Below are positions 42,364 to 50,194 of a stretch of DNA of 64,000 bases, piece by piece. The stretch's first letter is position 1; the number at the start of each line of letters is the position of its first letter. The stretch is taken from the NCBI RefSeq assembly GCF_009674535.1, contig NZ_WKJK01000005.1:186001-250000 (forward strand), written 5' to 3'. Source of the DNA: Duganella guangzhouensis. GTDB taxonomy: Bacteria; Pseudomonadota; Gammaproteobacteria; Burkholderiales; Burkholderiaceae_D. Below the pieces are notes generated by a model. It did not search any database and was not told the DNA's origin. It worked only from the letters and a program-made list of their open reading frames with translations. The position numbers and the translations under genes are program-made.

Positions 42364-42497
42364 AACTTAGCTTCTCCAGGAAGACCGTATCCATGGAAGC
42401 AAGTTTGCCCGATATTTATCTCGTCATCGCAGCCCGCTGCGAAGATGATGGCGCTCTCTCCCCCTGAACGGGGGGATGGATGATTGCGTGGTTTAAA

Positions 42498-42538
42498 GGT
42501 TATTGAGGGTATGATGTATTAAAATACCTTATATAACC
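42498..42538 (+). promoter_or_regulatory. Nested inverted repeats, promoter/operator of the RES toxin-antitoxin operon
   Basis: Outer arms GGTTAT (42498-42503) and ATAACC (42533-42538) enclose inner arms GGTAT (42508-42512) and ATACC (42524-42528), around an A+T-rich centre holding TATGAT/TATTAA -10-like words. It sits 18 bases before the antitoxin start. Arrangement fits toxin-antitoxin autoregulation. Confidence 0.55.
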
Positions 42539-42555
42539 CACTGAGGAGTGCAGCC

Positions 42556-43230
42556 ATGAACGTCGTTGCAGACCATCCGAGTGTCTCGACCTTGGTCGGT
42601 ACGCCGAAAGAGGTGCAGGCTCGGTTAGGAAAATCGCAAGCAGGCCAAGTGCTGGTGGTCGCGTTCGATCACATCCAGCCGAACGTTTTCCGAACGCTGG
42701 CGGAGAATCTCACCAACGTTGCAGCCAGCATGTTTGAGGTTTTGCAGTCGCACCAGGACCGGGAATCGTTGGAGCGCTTGGCCGAGGTGCTGGTGCCGCG
42801 GACGCCGCCGTCTCCCCGTTTGCTCAAGGAGGCCGCCATGTTGGTGCGAGCACGAAAGGACGTGCTGGAAAGCGGTGACTGGTTGACCTCGGCAGAGGTT
42901 GCACAATTGGCCGACTTGAGTCTGCGCAATCCCAGTGCTCAGCCGAATAAATGGAAGAAGCAGGGACAGATTTTTGCCATCAATCACGGCGGGGTGGATT
43001 ACTTCCCAGGCTATGGTCTGGACCGCGAAGCCAGCTTCCGGCCGATGAAGGCTCTGGCCCAGATCATCGACGTCTTTGGCGAGCGCAAAGATGGCTGGGG
43101 CATGGCCTACTGGTTCCGCTCTGACAACAGCTTCTTAAGGGGAAAGCGGCCGCAGGACCTGTTGGCATCGGCACCCAAGTTGGTGATCCAAGCGGCCATG
43201 GATGAGGTTCAGGAGATCGGCCATGGCTAA
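42556..43230 (+). CDS. RES-system antitoxin, DUF2384 (MbcA/ParS/Xre type), extended N-terminus
   Basis: Antitoxin (224 aa). The C-terminal third resembles DUF2384 of Xre/MbcA/ParS antitoxins ('MKALAQIIDVFGERKDGWGM' with 'GKRPQDLLASAPKLVIQ'), which plugs the RES active site. Upstream lies a helix-turn-helix-like 'WLTSAEVAQLADLSLRN' and an N-terminal helical region of about 95 residues that ordinary 130-160-residue antitoxins lack. AGGAG ribosome site. The stop overlaps the toxin start by eight bases (ATGGCTAA), coupling the two. Confidence 0.82.
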   Translation: MNVVADHPSVSTLVGTPKEVQARLGKSQAGQVLVVAFDHIQPNVFRTLAENLTNVAASMFEVLQSHQDRESLERLAEVLVPRTPPSPRLLKEAAMLVRARKDVLESGDWLTSAEVAQLADLSLRNPSAQPNKWKKQGQIFAINHGGVDYFPGYGLDREASFRPMKALAQIIDVFGERKDGWGMAYWFRSDNSFLRGKRPQDLLASAPKLVIQAAMDEVQEIGHG

Positions 43231-43930
43231 ACGAGGCGCCAAGTCGGGGGCGACAGCGCTGCCGCTGCCCGACGACGAGTCGTCTTCCTACACGCCGTCG
43301 CCACCGCATGCGCCGCATGTTACGCTCACCTCGCTCGCGAAGGGCGACTTGCTGCATCGTGTGCATCTGAGCAAATATCAGGCAGACCAGTTCAACCCGG
43401 GCATTGATGGTAACGCGCGTTTCAGTCCGATCCAGGACGAGCGTGGCAGACCGATACCCACGTTATATGGTGGCAACACGATGGACTGCGCGTTGATGGA
43501 GACGGTCTTTCACGACGTTCCGCATACCGCTGGTTTCAAGAGCTTCGACAAAGGTAGGCTGGTTGGACAAGTGCACTCCACCTTGCGGGTGGATCAGGAA
43601 CTTCAACTCGTCGATCTCGCAAGTGTGCCGCTGCGCAAGTTGGGCGTGACGCGCAAGCAACTGATCGACACGGAGAAGGACCAGTATCCGGCTACGCGCA
43701 AGTGGGCCGCAGCCATTTACCGGCACTGTCCGCAGGCGCAAGGACTTGCCTGGATTTCCCGGCAGGACGACTCGGCGCGCGCTGTCGTTCTTTTTGGAGA
43801 TCGCATCCCAGCGCGCTCACTGCAACCGCACGGTAGTTCGCGCAACCTGTTGGATGACGTTAATGCTTACGACGCGGTGCTCGATCTTGCAGACCGCATT
43901 GGCGTGAACATCGTGGCCGGGGCGAGCTGA
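43223..43930 (+). CDS. RES-domain toxin (NAD-degrading family)
   Basis: RES-domain protein (235 aa). Characterised relatives deplete NAD+ when not bound by antitoxin. ATG 43223 (MAKRGAKSGATALPLP) overlaps the antitoxin stop. Conserved residues visible are R46 in 'GDLLHRVHLSKY', 'FNPGIDGNARFSPI', Y82 in 'PTLYGGNTMDCALMETVFHD' and E93. The N-terminal 35 residues are basic/proline rich and probably disordered. The frame from 43202 is longer but has no separate ribosome site. Confidence 0.87.
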   Translation: MAKRGAKSGATALPLPDDESSSYTPSPPHAPHVTLTSLAKGDLLHRVHLSKYQADQFNPGIDGNARFSPIQDERGRPIPTLYGGNTMDCALMETVFHDVPHTAGFKSFDKGRLVGQVHSTLRVDQELQLVDLASVPLRKLGVTRKQLIDTEKDQYPATRKWAAAIYRHCPQAQGLAWISRQDDSARAVVLFGDRIPARSLQPHGSSRNLLDDVNAYDAVLDLADRIGVNIVAGAS

Positions 43931-43980
43931 TTGCTTCCGCTCTGGCGGCGCTCACTGGCAACGCGCCGATGGTTGTGGAG

Positions 43981-44616
43981 TCAGAGACTGAGAATGCCGC
44001 GCTCCAACGCGATCATCACCGCGTGTGCCCGGTCGCGCGCTTGCAGCTTCAGCAGGATGCTGCTGACGTAGCCTTTGACGGTTTCGGGCGAGATGCTCAA
44101 TGCCTCGGCGATCAAGGGATTTGAGTTGCCGCGCGCGACCAGCTTGAGCACATCGACCTCGCGCCCGGTGATCGCATTGCCGCTGCGTGTAGCCAACAAG
44201 GCATGCACCAACGATGGCGGAATGCAGCGCCCACCGGCGTGGACGTTGCGCATGGTCTCCACCAGCGTCTTGCGCACCGCGCTCTTGAACAGATAGCCCA
44301 CCGCGCCGGCCTTGATGGCGCGCGCGGCGTTGACATCGCCCTCCAGCGTGGTCAGCACCACGATACGCGCGGCGGGGAATTCGGCGCGGATGGCAACGAT
44401 GACGTCGATCCCGCTCATGTCGGGCATTTGCAGATCGATCAGGGTGATGGCAGGGCGCGTTTCGCGGTACATCGCGATCGCCTCCGCACCGTTGGCGGCC
44501 TGGCCGACCAGGTAAAGATCCGCTTCGTTGGCGATGACGCTGGCGATGCCCTGTTGAAACAGAGGATGGTCATCCACTGTCAGGATAGTGATCGGTAACG
44601 GCTGGTAAGCGCTCAT
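43981..44616 (-). CDS. LuxR/NarL-type response regulator (orphan)
   Basis: Response regulator (211 aa). Receiver residues: acidic pocket 'TVDDHP', phospho-acceptor D61 ('ITLIDLQMPDMSG'), lysine in 'GYLFKSAVRK'. C-terminal LuxR helix-turn-helix: 'ITGREVDVLKLVARGNSNPL' and 'ETVKGYVSSILLKL'. No kinase is adjacent. Its upstream region shares a 50-bp element with the propeller kinase at 29682, so these two may be cognate. Confidence 0.92.
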   Translation of the reverse strand: MSAYQPLPITILTVDDHPLFQQGIASVIANEADLYLVGQAANGAEAIAMYRETRPAITLIDLQMPDMSGIDVIVAIRAEFPAARIVVLTTLEGDVNAARAIKAGAVGYLFKSAVRKTLVETMRNVHAGGRCIPPSLVHALLATRSGNAITGREVDVLKLVARGNSNPLIAEALSISPETVKGYVSSILLKLQARDRAHAVMIALERGILSL

Positions 44617-44649
44617 GCGGGTGGAGGCAAATCTGATAGCCTGTCGTAA

Positions 44650-44700
44650 CTAAATAACAACAGGCTACAGCAGCCACCACATAAGCTCAATACCTCGATA
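44650..44700 (-). promoter_or_regulatory. Promoter element shared with the propeller kinase (copy 2)
   Basis: Read on the minus strand it begins TATCGAGGTATTGAGCT at 44700 and ends near TGTTGTTATTTAG at about 44650, 33 bases before the regulator's start. It aligns without gaps to 29613-29663. It lies just after the DUF1348-type gene stop (44724), so it is likely the regulator's own promoter. Confidence 0.6.
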
Positions 44701-44723
44701 TGGCTATCCCCGTCCGGCGCGGT

Positions 44724-45203
44724 TCAAAGGCCCAGTTCAGTCAGGCCGGGATGATCATCCGGACGACGGCCCAATGGCCAGTGGAATTTTCGATCCGCCT
44801 CGGCGATCGGCAAATCGTTGATGCAGGCAAAACGCCGCTGCATCAATCCCTGTTCATCGAACTCCCAGTTCTCGTTGCCATACGAGCGAAACCAGTTGCC
44901 CGAGTCATCGTGCCACTCGTAGGCATAGCGGACCGCGATGCGGTTACCGCCGAATGCCCACAACTCTTTGATCAGCCGATAATCGAGTTCCTTGGACCAT
45001 TTACGCTTTAGCAGCTGTACGATCTCTGCACGGCCGGTCGCGAACTCGGTGCGGTTGCGCCAACGGCTGTCCGGTGTGTACGCGAGGCTGACTTTTTCGG
45101 CGTTGCGCGTATTCCAGCCATCCTCGGCGAGGCGTACTTTCTCGATCGCGGACTCGTGGTTAAACGGCGGCAGCGGTGGACGGGTTTCGGTGCTTGCTGT
45201 CAT
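44724..45203 (-). CDS. NTF2-like protein, DUF1348 type
   Basis: Small alpha+beta cone-fold protein (159 aa). '[20 protein letters not shown]', '[20 protein letters not shown]', '[19 protein letters not shown]' and '[19 protein letters not shown]' are typical of DUF1348. Strong AAGGAG ribosome site. It follows the epoxide-hydrolase-like gene by 13 bases and is probably cotranscribed. Possible lyase or binding role; not established. Confidence 0.9.
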   Translation of the reverse strand: MTASTETRPPLPPFNHESAIEKVRLAEDGWNTRNAEKVSLAYTPDSRWRNRTEFATGRAEIVQLLKRKWSKELDYRLIKELWAFGGNRIAVRYAYEWHDDSGNWFRSYGNENWEFDEQGLMQRRFACINDLPIAEADRKFHWPLGRRPDDHPGLTELGL

Positions 45204-45216
45204 ATTGGCTCCTTGA

Positions 45217-46191
45217 TTATTCCGGCTTGAGGGTGCGGCCCAGGAAATTGCGCATCAGGCCGCCAATTGCGGCGCTGTCTTCTTCCAAGGCGAAATGGCC
45301 GGTATCGAGCAGGTGCAGTTCCGCCTTCGGCAGATCGCGCAGATAAGGATGGGCGCCGGCCGCCGGGAAGATCTTATCGTTCTTGCCCCAGGCGATCAAC
45401 ATCGGCGGCTGATATTTGCGGAAGTACGCCTGCCATTCCGGATAATGGCCGGGGTTGGTGCCATAGCTGTAGAACATTTCGATCTGGATGTCTTTGTTGC
45501 CGGGACGATCCAGGTAGGCCTGATCCACGGTCCAGGCGTCCGGGCTGATACGGCTCACGTCACGCACGCCTTCGGTGTACTGCCACTTGGTGCCGCCGAT
45601 TTCCAGTAGCGGACGCAGCTTGGCCGCGTTGGCCACCGTCTTGTCGGCCCAGTAGGCTTTGACCGGCGCCCAGAACTCGTTGTCGAGGCCTTCGTTGTAG
45701 GCGTTGCCGTTCTGGACCACGATCGCGGTGACGCGCTCGGGATGGGCAGCGGCGAGACGGTAGCCGATTGGCGCGCCATAATCCTGAACATACAGCGCAT
45801 AGCGCGACAGGCCGACGGTCTGGGTGAACTTATCGATCAGTCCGGCCAGATTGTCGAAGCTGTAGGTGAATTTATCTATCGGCGGCATATCGCTCTGACC
45901 GTAGCCTGGGTAGTCGGGCGCGATGACGTGATAGCGGTCCGCCAGCAGCGGAATCAGGTTGCGGAACATTTGCGACGAGGTCGGGAAGCCATGCAGCAGC
46001 AGTAGCGTCGGGGCCTTCTTCGGCCCGGCCTCGCGGTAGAAGATATTCACGCCATCGACTGCGACGGTGTGGTAGCTGACATTCGCTGTGCTGGCGACAT
46101 TGCTGGTTGCGGGCGCGGCGTGCGCGACCTGTGCCAATATGACCAGGCTGAACGCGGCCACGGTATGGCCAAGGATGCGGGAAGGGTTCAC
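45217..46191 (-). CDS. Secreted alpha/beta hydrolase, epoxide-hydrolase-like
   Basis: Exported hydrolase (324 aa). Signal peptide ends near AHAAPA. '[18 protein letters not shown]' carries the oxyanion HG; the nucleophile position is an aspartate ('[16 protein letters not shown]'), as in epoxide hydrolases and haloalkane dehalogenases; the terminal histidine is in '[10 protein letters not shown]'. Starts at GTG 46191 with GAGG upstream. Secretion is uncommon for this family, suggesting action on an external xenobiotic or lipid epoxide. Confidence 0.9.
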   Translation of the reverse strand: MNPSRILGHTVAAFSLVILAQVAHAAPATSNVASTANVSYHTVAVDGVNIFYREAGPKKAPTLLLLHGFPTSSQMFRNLIPLLADRYHVIAPDYPGYGQSDMPPIDKFTYSFDNLAGLIDKFTQTVGLSRYALYVQDYGAPIGYRLAAAHPERVTAIVVQNGNAYNEGLDNEFWAPVKAYWADKTVANAAKLRPLLEIGGTKWQYTEGVRDVSRISPDAWTVDQAYLDRPGNKDIQIEMFYSYGTNPGHYPEWQAYFRKYQPPMLIAWGKNDKIFPAAGAHPYLRDLPKAELHLLDTGHFALEEDSAAIGGLMRNFLGRTLKPE

Positions 46192-46300
46192 TGTGACGTC
46201 CTCTCAAAGTAATACGCGGTTAAAGTTTTTAAATTGTAAAAACTTGACCGTCACGCGTGAATGAGTCACAGTGAAATTGTGAATTTTAGCCAGCGCAACG

Positions 46301-46720
46301 ATGGTCCCCACAAAAACTGAGCTATTGGTCGTCCGCCACGGCCGCACGCACTTGAACATTGAAGAGCGCTATCTCGGCATGCTTGACCCGCCGCTTGATG
46401 CACATGGTTTCGAGCAGGCTGCGGTATTGGCCGACACCTTGTGCTGCCAGGCGAATGTTATCGTCTCCTCACCCAAACTCCGTGCAATGCAGACTGCCGA
46501 GGTGTTGGCTAATGCTTGGGGGCTGCAGGTACGAACGCTGGAGGCGTTTGCCGAGCGAAATGTGGGCGTATTTGAAGGGTTGACGCAGGAGGAGGCACGC
46601 GCCATGTATCCCGCGTTATGGGAACAGAACATCACACGTCAGTGGAACGCTGCGCCTCCGGGTGGTGAGACGATTGAGGCTGTGTTCGACCGCCTTTATT
46701 GGAAGCCGATGCGCTACTAA
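46301..46720 (+). pseudogene. C-terminally truncated histidine phosphatase
   Basis: Histidine phosphatase (phosphoglycerate mutase-like) N-terminal part (139 aa). The catalytic 'LLVVRHGRTHLNIEERYLG', 'SSPKLRAMQTAEVLAN' and 'FAERNVGVFEGLTQEEA' are intact, and 'PPGGETIEAVFDR' is present. The frame then ends 'LYWKPMRY', about 60 residues before the usual end, so the second catalytic histidine (VxHG) is missing. No continuation is visible in other frames before the convergent gene at 46765. Likely inactive remnant. Confidence 0.7.
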
Positions 46721-46764
46721 ATTGGTCAGCGAAATGAATACAACGCAGGCATGTGACTTTAAGA

Positions 46765-47352
46765 TCAGTTAGGCAGGAACCAGCCGATGACGGCGCCGGC
46801 GGCGAGGATCCACAGCAGGTGGAGGCGGGTGCGCCACAGCAGCAGGCAGGCGGCGATGGCGATCAGCCACAGCGGCCAGTCCTTGGCCGGATTGCCATCG
46901 GCCAGGGCGAGGATGACGCCGACCGAAATCATCAGCCCGACCACCACCGGCGCCATGCCTTGCTTGAAGGCGCGCACGCCGACCAGCTCGCGGTTGCGGA
47001 AGGCCCAGCGCGCGGCGGTGTAGGTCAGCGTGGTGCTGGGAATCAGGATGCCCAGCATGGTCACCGCGACACCGGCCAGCGCCAGGCCGTAGCTGCCGGC
47101 GTTTAATCCCACCTGCCAGCCCATCAGCGCCACGAACAGCACGTTCGGTCCCGGCGCCGCTTGTGCGATCGCCATCGCGTTGTTGAACTGAGATTGCGTC
47201 AGCCAGCCATGCTCGACCACCAGGTAGCGGTGCATCTCGGTCGAGGTTGAGATCGCGCCGCCAATCGACATCAGCGACAACAGCATGTAATGCCCGAACA
47301 GGCTGAGCCAATCGGCCAGGCTCAGGACGATGTGGATCGGCGCGTCATTCAT
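46765..47352 (-). CDS. chrA: Chromate transporter, short chain (half 2)
   Basis: Half-size CHR-family membrane protein (195 aa) with six hydrophobic segments. 'LLSLMSIGGAISTSTEMHRY', 'AIAQAAPGPNVLFVALMGWQ' correspond to the conserved FGG and APGPN motifs. It overlaps the other half by eight bases. Bicomponent short-chain ChrA proteins work as a pair to export chromate or a related oxyanion. Confidence 0.92.
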   Translation of the reverse strand: MNDAPIHIVLSLADWLSLFGHYMLLSLMSIGGAISTSTEMHRYLVVEHGWLTQSQFNNAMAIAQAAPGPNVLFVALMGWQVGLNAGSYGLALAGVAVTMLGILIPSTTLTYTAARWAFRNRELVGVRAFKQGMAPVVVGLMISVGVILALADGNPAKDWPLWLIAIAACLLLWRTRLHLLWILAAGAVIGWFLPN

Positions 47353-47911
47353 GGTTAAGCTTGCGGTAGGTGAGGATAAAACCCAGGCCGCCCACGCCCA
47401 GCAGCGTATAAGCCAGCGGCACGCGCAGGATCAGCGCGCAGCCGATGCACAGCAGGACGATCAGCCCGGTCTGCCAGCGCGGCAGCGGATGCTTGCGCAG
47501 CGCGGTGGCAAGCTTGAGCCCGCTGGCGGTGATCAGTCCGGCCGTGACAGCGGCCATGCCGCGCAGCGCGCCGGCCACGCCCGGATGGCTGCCGTACTGC
47601 GCATACAGCACGGCCAGTCCCAGCACCAGCAGCAGCGGCACACAGATCAGCCCGGCCAGCGCGGCCAGCGCGCCCGGCAGGCCAAAGTAGCGGTCGCCGA
47701 TCATCAGCGAGATGTTGACCACGTTGGGGCCGGGCATGATCTGCGCCACCGCCCAGTCTTCGACGAATTCTTCCGGCGTTAGCCATTTTTTGCGTTCGAC
47801 CATCTCGCGCTGGACCACGGCCAGCACGCCGCCAAAGCCTTGCAAAGCCAGGATGGTAAAGGACAGAAACAGGTCAAACAGCGAGCTGGGATGGGGGCGT
47901 TCGGCGGTCAT
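47345..47911 (-). CDS. chrA: Chromate transporter, short chain (half 1)
   Basis: First half of the split chromate transporter (188 aa). Conserved motifs 'LALQGFGGVLAVVQREMV' and 'VAQIMPGPNVVNISLMIGDR' near the N-terminus match the other half at equivalent places, indicating an inverted-topology pair. The start (ATG 47911) lies right after a purine-poor stretch; no clear ribosome site. Not linked here to chrB-type regulators. Confidence 0.92.
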   Translation of the reverse strand: MTAERPHPSSLFDLFLSFTILALQGFGGVLAVVQREMVERKKWLTPEEFVEDWAVAQIMPGPNVVNISLMIGDRYFGLPGALAALAGLICVPLLLVLGLAVLYAQYGSHPGVAGALRGMAAVTAGLITASGLKLATALRKHPLPRWQTGLIVLLCIGCALILRVPLAYTLLGVGGLGFILTYRKLNHE

Positions 47912-48044
47912 GCCACATTATAGAACGGCGGGAATTTAATTGCGGAATGATAGGAGGCTGCCATTGACTTATTCGCATCGTCGACCATACTCCCTGAGCG
48001 CATCACCGATCGGGCGGCAGCCCCAACTTTCACCAAGGATGATG

Positions 48045-48269
48045 ATGAACGTTACCCTAGTCCAGAGTCTGGAATCGGCTCCGCCGGTTTCGATGTTCCA
48101 CCCACGTCAGGATGACGCATGCAGCGCGGTGGTGGAGCGCGGCCTACTGGTGCAGACCAGTTTCAACACCGTCTGCGCGATTGAATACATGAAATCGCAT
48201 AACGTCGACCCCAGAGTGATCGAACGGGTGCTGCTGCATCCGGAGCAACGCCGCAAGACTGCCCATTGA
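48045..48269 (+). CDS. Small hypothetical protein
   Basis: Seventy-four-residue protein starting at one of three consecutive ATGs; 48045 is best spaced from AAGG (48035-48038). Sequence 'MNVTLVQSLESAPPVSMFHP' then 'AIEYMKSHNVDPRVIERVLL' 'HPEQRRKTAH'. It is helical toward the end, with two cysteines and no signal peptide. It immediately precedes the first DnaA-box repeat. Not recognised. Confidence 0.5.
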   Translation: MNVTLVQSLESAPPVSMFHPRQDDACSAVVERGLLVQTSFNTVCAIEYMKSHNVDPRVIERVLLHPEQRRKTAH

Positions 48270-48289
48270 TATGCGGCCACGTCGTTTAG

Positions 48290-48495
48290 TTATACACAAA
48301 TCATGTTGGCAAGAATTATTTTGAAAAGTTTTCTTGTTACAATCAGTGAAAATTTAAGTATTTGATTTATAAGGCTTTTGTTTTTGCCTGTTGGATGGGC
48401 AGTTTGTAGAAAACCGCGCCGTTACAGGCTGTATTCGTTGTCAATGGGGGTATATCCACATAGATATCCACAGCAATTGTGGATATCCCGAAAAA
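48290..48495. repeat. DnaA-box-rich intergenic repeat, copy A
   Basis: A+T-rich element homologous to 49529-49735. DnaA-box-like 9-mers: TTATACACA 48290-48298, ATATCCACA 48452-48460 and 48464-48472, and inverted TGTGGATAT 48478-48486. Shared with copy B in the same order: TTATNCACAAA, AATTATTTT, TTGATTT-AT-AGG, TGCCTGT-GGAT, CCGTTA-AGGC, TTCG-TGTCAA, ATCCACAG...TGTGGATATC, GAAAAA. It separates the small gene 48045 from the REC-PAS gene's 3' end. Confidence 0.65.
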
Positions 48496-48524
48496 CGCTT
48501 ATGGATCCGTTACTTAAGCGAGTC

Positions 48525-49415
48525 TTAAAGCGGTTTTTTCAACGCCTGCAGCACGCTGCCAATGATGATGGCGCCGCCGTCATCATTGGTGACGGTAACG
48601 CGCAGCCGGACTTCCTGGCCATCGCGTCGCCAAGTGCTGATGACGTCGGTCCAGGCTTCGCCATCTTTCAGCGCTTGTAGCGCGTCCGCCAGCTGATCCT
48701 GCGGGTAGGGCGGGGCATGCAGCAGACGCGGATCGGCCCCCAGTAATTCTTCCCGCCGATACTGGAATACCTTGCAGAACTTGTCGTTGACCGCGCTGAA
48801 ACGGCCTTGCGGGTCCAGCGTGGCGATCACCGCGTGCTGGTCGACCGCCGACAGCAGCCGGCGCGCGTCGTCCAGCTCGGCCTGGATGGCTAAAGTGTGG
48901 CGATGCGCTTCGTCCAGCCCGGCATAGGCGCGCAGCGACGAGATCACGGTGGTGAACAGCTTGCGCGTGGTCAGGTCGGTCTTGCACCAGAAATCGTTGA
49001 TGTCGTAATCGAGAATGATGCTGTGTTCCAGCGCCTGTCCCGGCTGGCCGGTGCGCAGCACGATGCGCACCAGCTGGTTGTGCAGCTGGTCGCGGATCTG
49101 GCGCGCCACCAGCAGGCCGGCGTCGCTGGTTTCCATGATGACGTCCAGCAGCACCAGCGCGATGTCGGGCGTGTTGCGCAGCACGTTCAATGCCTCCTCG
49201 CCGCTATAGGCGTGCAGGAAGCTGAGGCGGCGCCCCAGGAAGCATGCATTGCTGAGTGAGAATTTGGTCACCACGTGCACGTCGACATCATCATCGACGA
49301 TCAGCACCCGCCACGGAGGAGGCGCCGGCGTCGCATTGGTGTTGCCCGGACGCGCCTGATTGCTGGGCGCCTCGTCTTCTATCATCCAATCGGTATCGTC
49401 GTCGTTCTGATTCAT
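48525..49415 (-). CDS. REC-PAS signalling protein
   Basis: Cytoplasmic response-regulator-type protein (296 aa). A disordered 30-residue head is followed by a receiver domain (about 35-160; acidic triad D41-D43, phospho-acceptor D91 in 'LVLLDVIMETSDAG') of the long variant with an insertion after the acceptor helix. A PAS domain follows (about 185-290, 'IATLDPQGRFSAVNDKFCKV'). There is no DNA-binding or enzymatic output, so it probably signals through protein contact. Its neighbour is the hybrid kinase at 50195. It is bracketed on both sides by the DnaA-box repeats. Confidence 0.85.
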   Translation of the reverse strand: MNQNDDDTDWMIEDEAPSNQARPGNTNATPAPPPWRVLIVDDDVDVHVVTKFSLSNACFLGRRLSFLHAYSGEEALNVLRNTPDIALVLLDVIMETSDAGLLVARQIRDQLHNQLVRIVLRTGQPGQALEHSIILDYDINDFWCKTDLTTRKLFTTVISSLRAYAGLDEAHRHTLAIQAELDDARRLLSAVDQHAVIATLDPQGRFSAVNDKFCKVFQYRREELLGADPRLLHAPPYPQDQLADALQALKDGEAWTDVISTWRRDGQEVRLRVTVTNDDGGAIIIGSVLQALKKPL

Positions 49416-49528
49416 GCATCATCCCATGGTAAGTCGAACAGGGCGGACTCCAGAGTGACACTATTCCTCGCGAGCACTTTTGTCAAAGGATTCCAAGCGC
49501 AGCGACACAACGGTGTCTCGCTTCTCAC

Positions 49529-49735
49529 TTATGCACAAAAAAATTATTTTCAAGTCGTGAAAAAAGCGCTGAGCGGCAACTTTTCCACATTCGTAAGTGC
49601 TTGATTTTATGAGGTAAAAAATCTGCCTGTGGATTAGGCATTTTGTTATACAGCCCGCCGTTAAAGGCGTTCTCGGCTGTCAAGAGGCGGTTATTAACAC
49701 CCTTATCCACAGTTGGTGTGGATATCTGGGAAAAA
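49529..49735. repeat. DnaA-box-rich intergenic repeat, copy B
   Basis: Fills most of the 324-bp gap 49416-49739. DnaA-box-like 9-mers: TTATGCACA 49529-49537, TTTTCCACA 49581-49589, inverted TGTGGATTA 49628-49636, consensus TTATCCACA 49703-49711 and inverted TGTGGATAT 49717-49725. Collinear with copy A (48290-48495). The remaining 49416-49528 holds the REC-PAS promoter region and nothing else recognisable. Confidence 0.65.
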
Positions 49736-49739
49736 TACT

Positions 49740-50102
49740 TTAAATCCGGTGGCTTATGTCTTTTTGCTGAGAAAATGCCTGCGTTATGTCTTCCGACAGG
49801 TGGCGGCTCATCAAAATCAGGAACACCACCAGCGCATGCAGGGCCAGCGCGAAGGTCACGGCCACGTTGGCCTGGTCACCGGCCAGCGCCGGGTAGGCCA
49901 GCAGGGCCAGCGCCGGCGACAGGCCGTAGCGGTCGGCGCGCAGCAGCTGTTGGGCGTCCAGTTTCACCCAGGCCAGCACGCCAAAGCCAAACAGCGCCCA
50001 GCCGATGGATTGGTACTCAAGGTTGCCCAGTACGAAGGCGGCCAGCAGGGCGATGGTGCTGACTGGCAGCGGCAGGGAGTGGAGGCGGGCTTTGAGGTTC
50101 AT
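49740..50102 (-). CDS. Small hydrophobic membrane protein
   Basis: Protein of 120 residues with four hydrophobic stretches ('PVSTIALLAAFVLGNLEY', 'IGWALFGFGVLAWVKL', 'LSPALALLAYPALAG', 'VTFALALHALVVFLILMS'). The tail is charged (SRHLSEDITQAFSQQ). Ribosome site AAGAGAG. It is located between the hybrid kinase and the DnaA-box repeat. Family not recognised; possibly an accessory to the kinase. Confidence 0.65.
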   Translation of the reverse strand: MNLKARLHSLPLPVSTIALLAAFVLGNLEYQSIGWALFGFGVLAWVKLDAQQLLRADRYGLSPALALLAYPALAGDQANVAVTFALALHALVVFLILMSRHLSEDITQAFSQQKDISHRI

Positions 50103-50194
50103 GATCTTGCTCTCTTAATCTGTGGAACTGGTGATCAGATTAATGCCTGGCCGTTCATTGGTAAATTTTATTGTTTCTATTATTTCGATAGTTT

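Noticed and set aside
42460..42474. CCCCC-TGAAC-GGGGG hairpin upstream of the LysR gene
   Set aside because: Lies in a divergent promoter gap rather than after a gene and has no T run; no function supported.
48290..49735. Interpretation of the DnaA-box clusters as the chromosomal oriC
   Set aside because: No dnaA, dnaN, rpmH, mnmG or parAB genes nearby, and the boxes are split into two homologous intergenic copies around a signalling gene.
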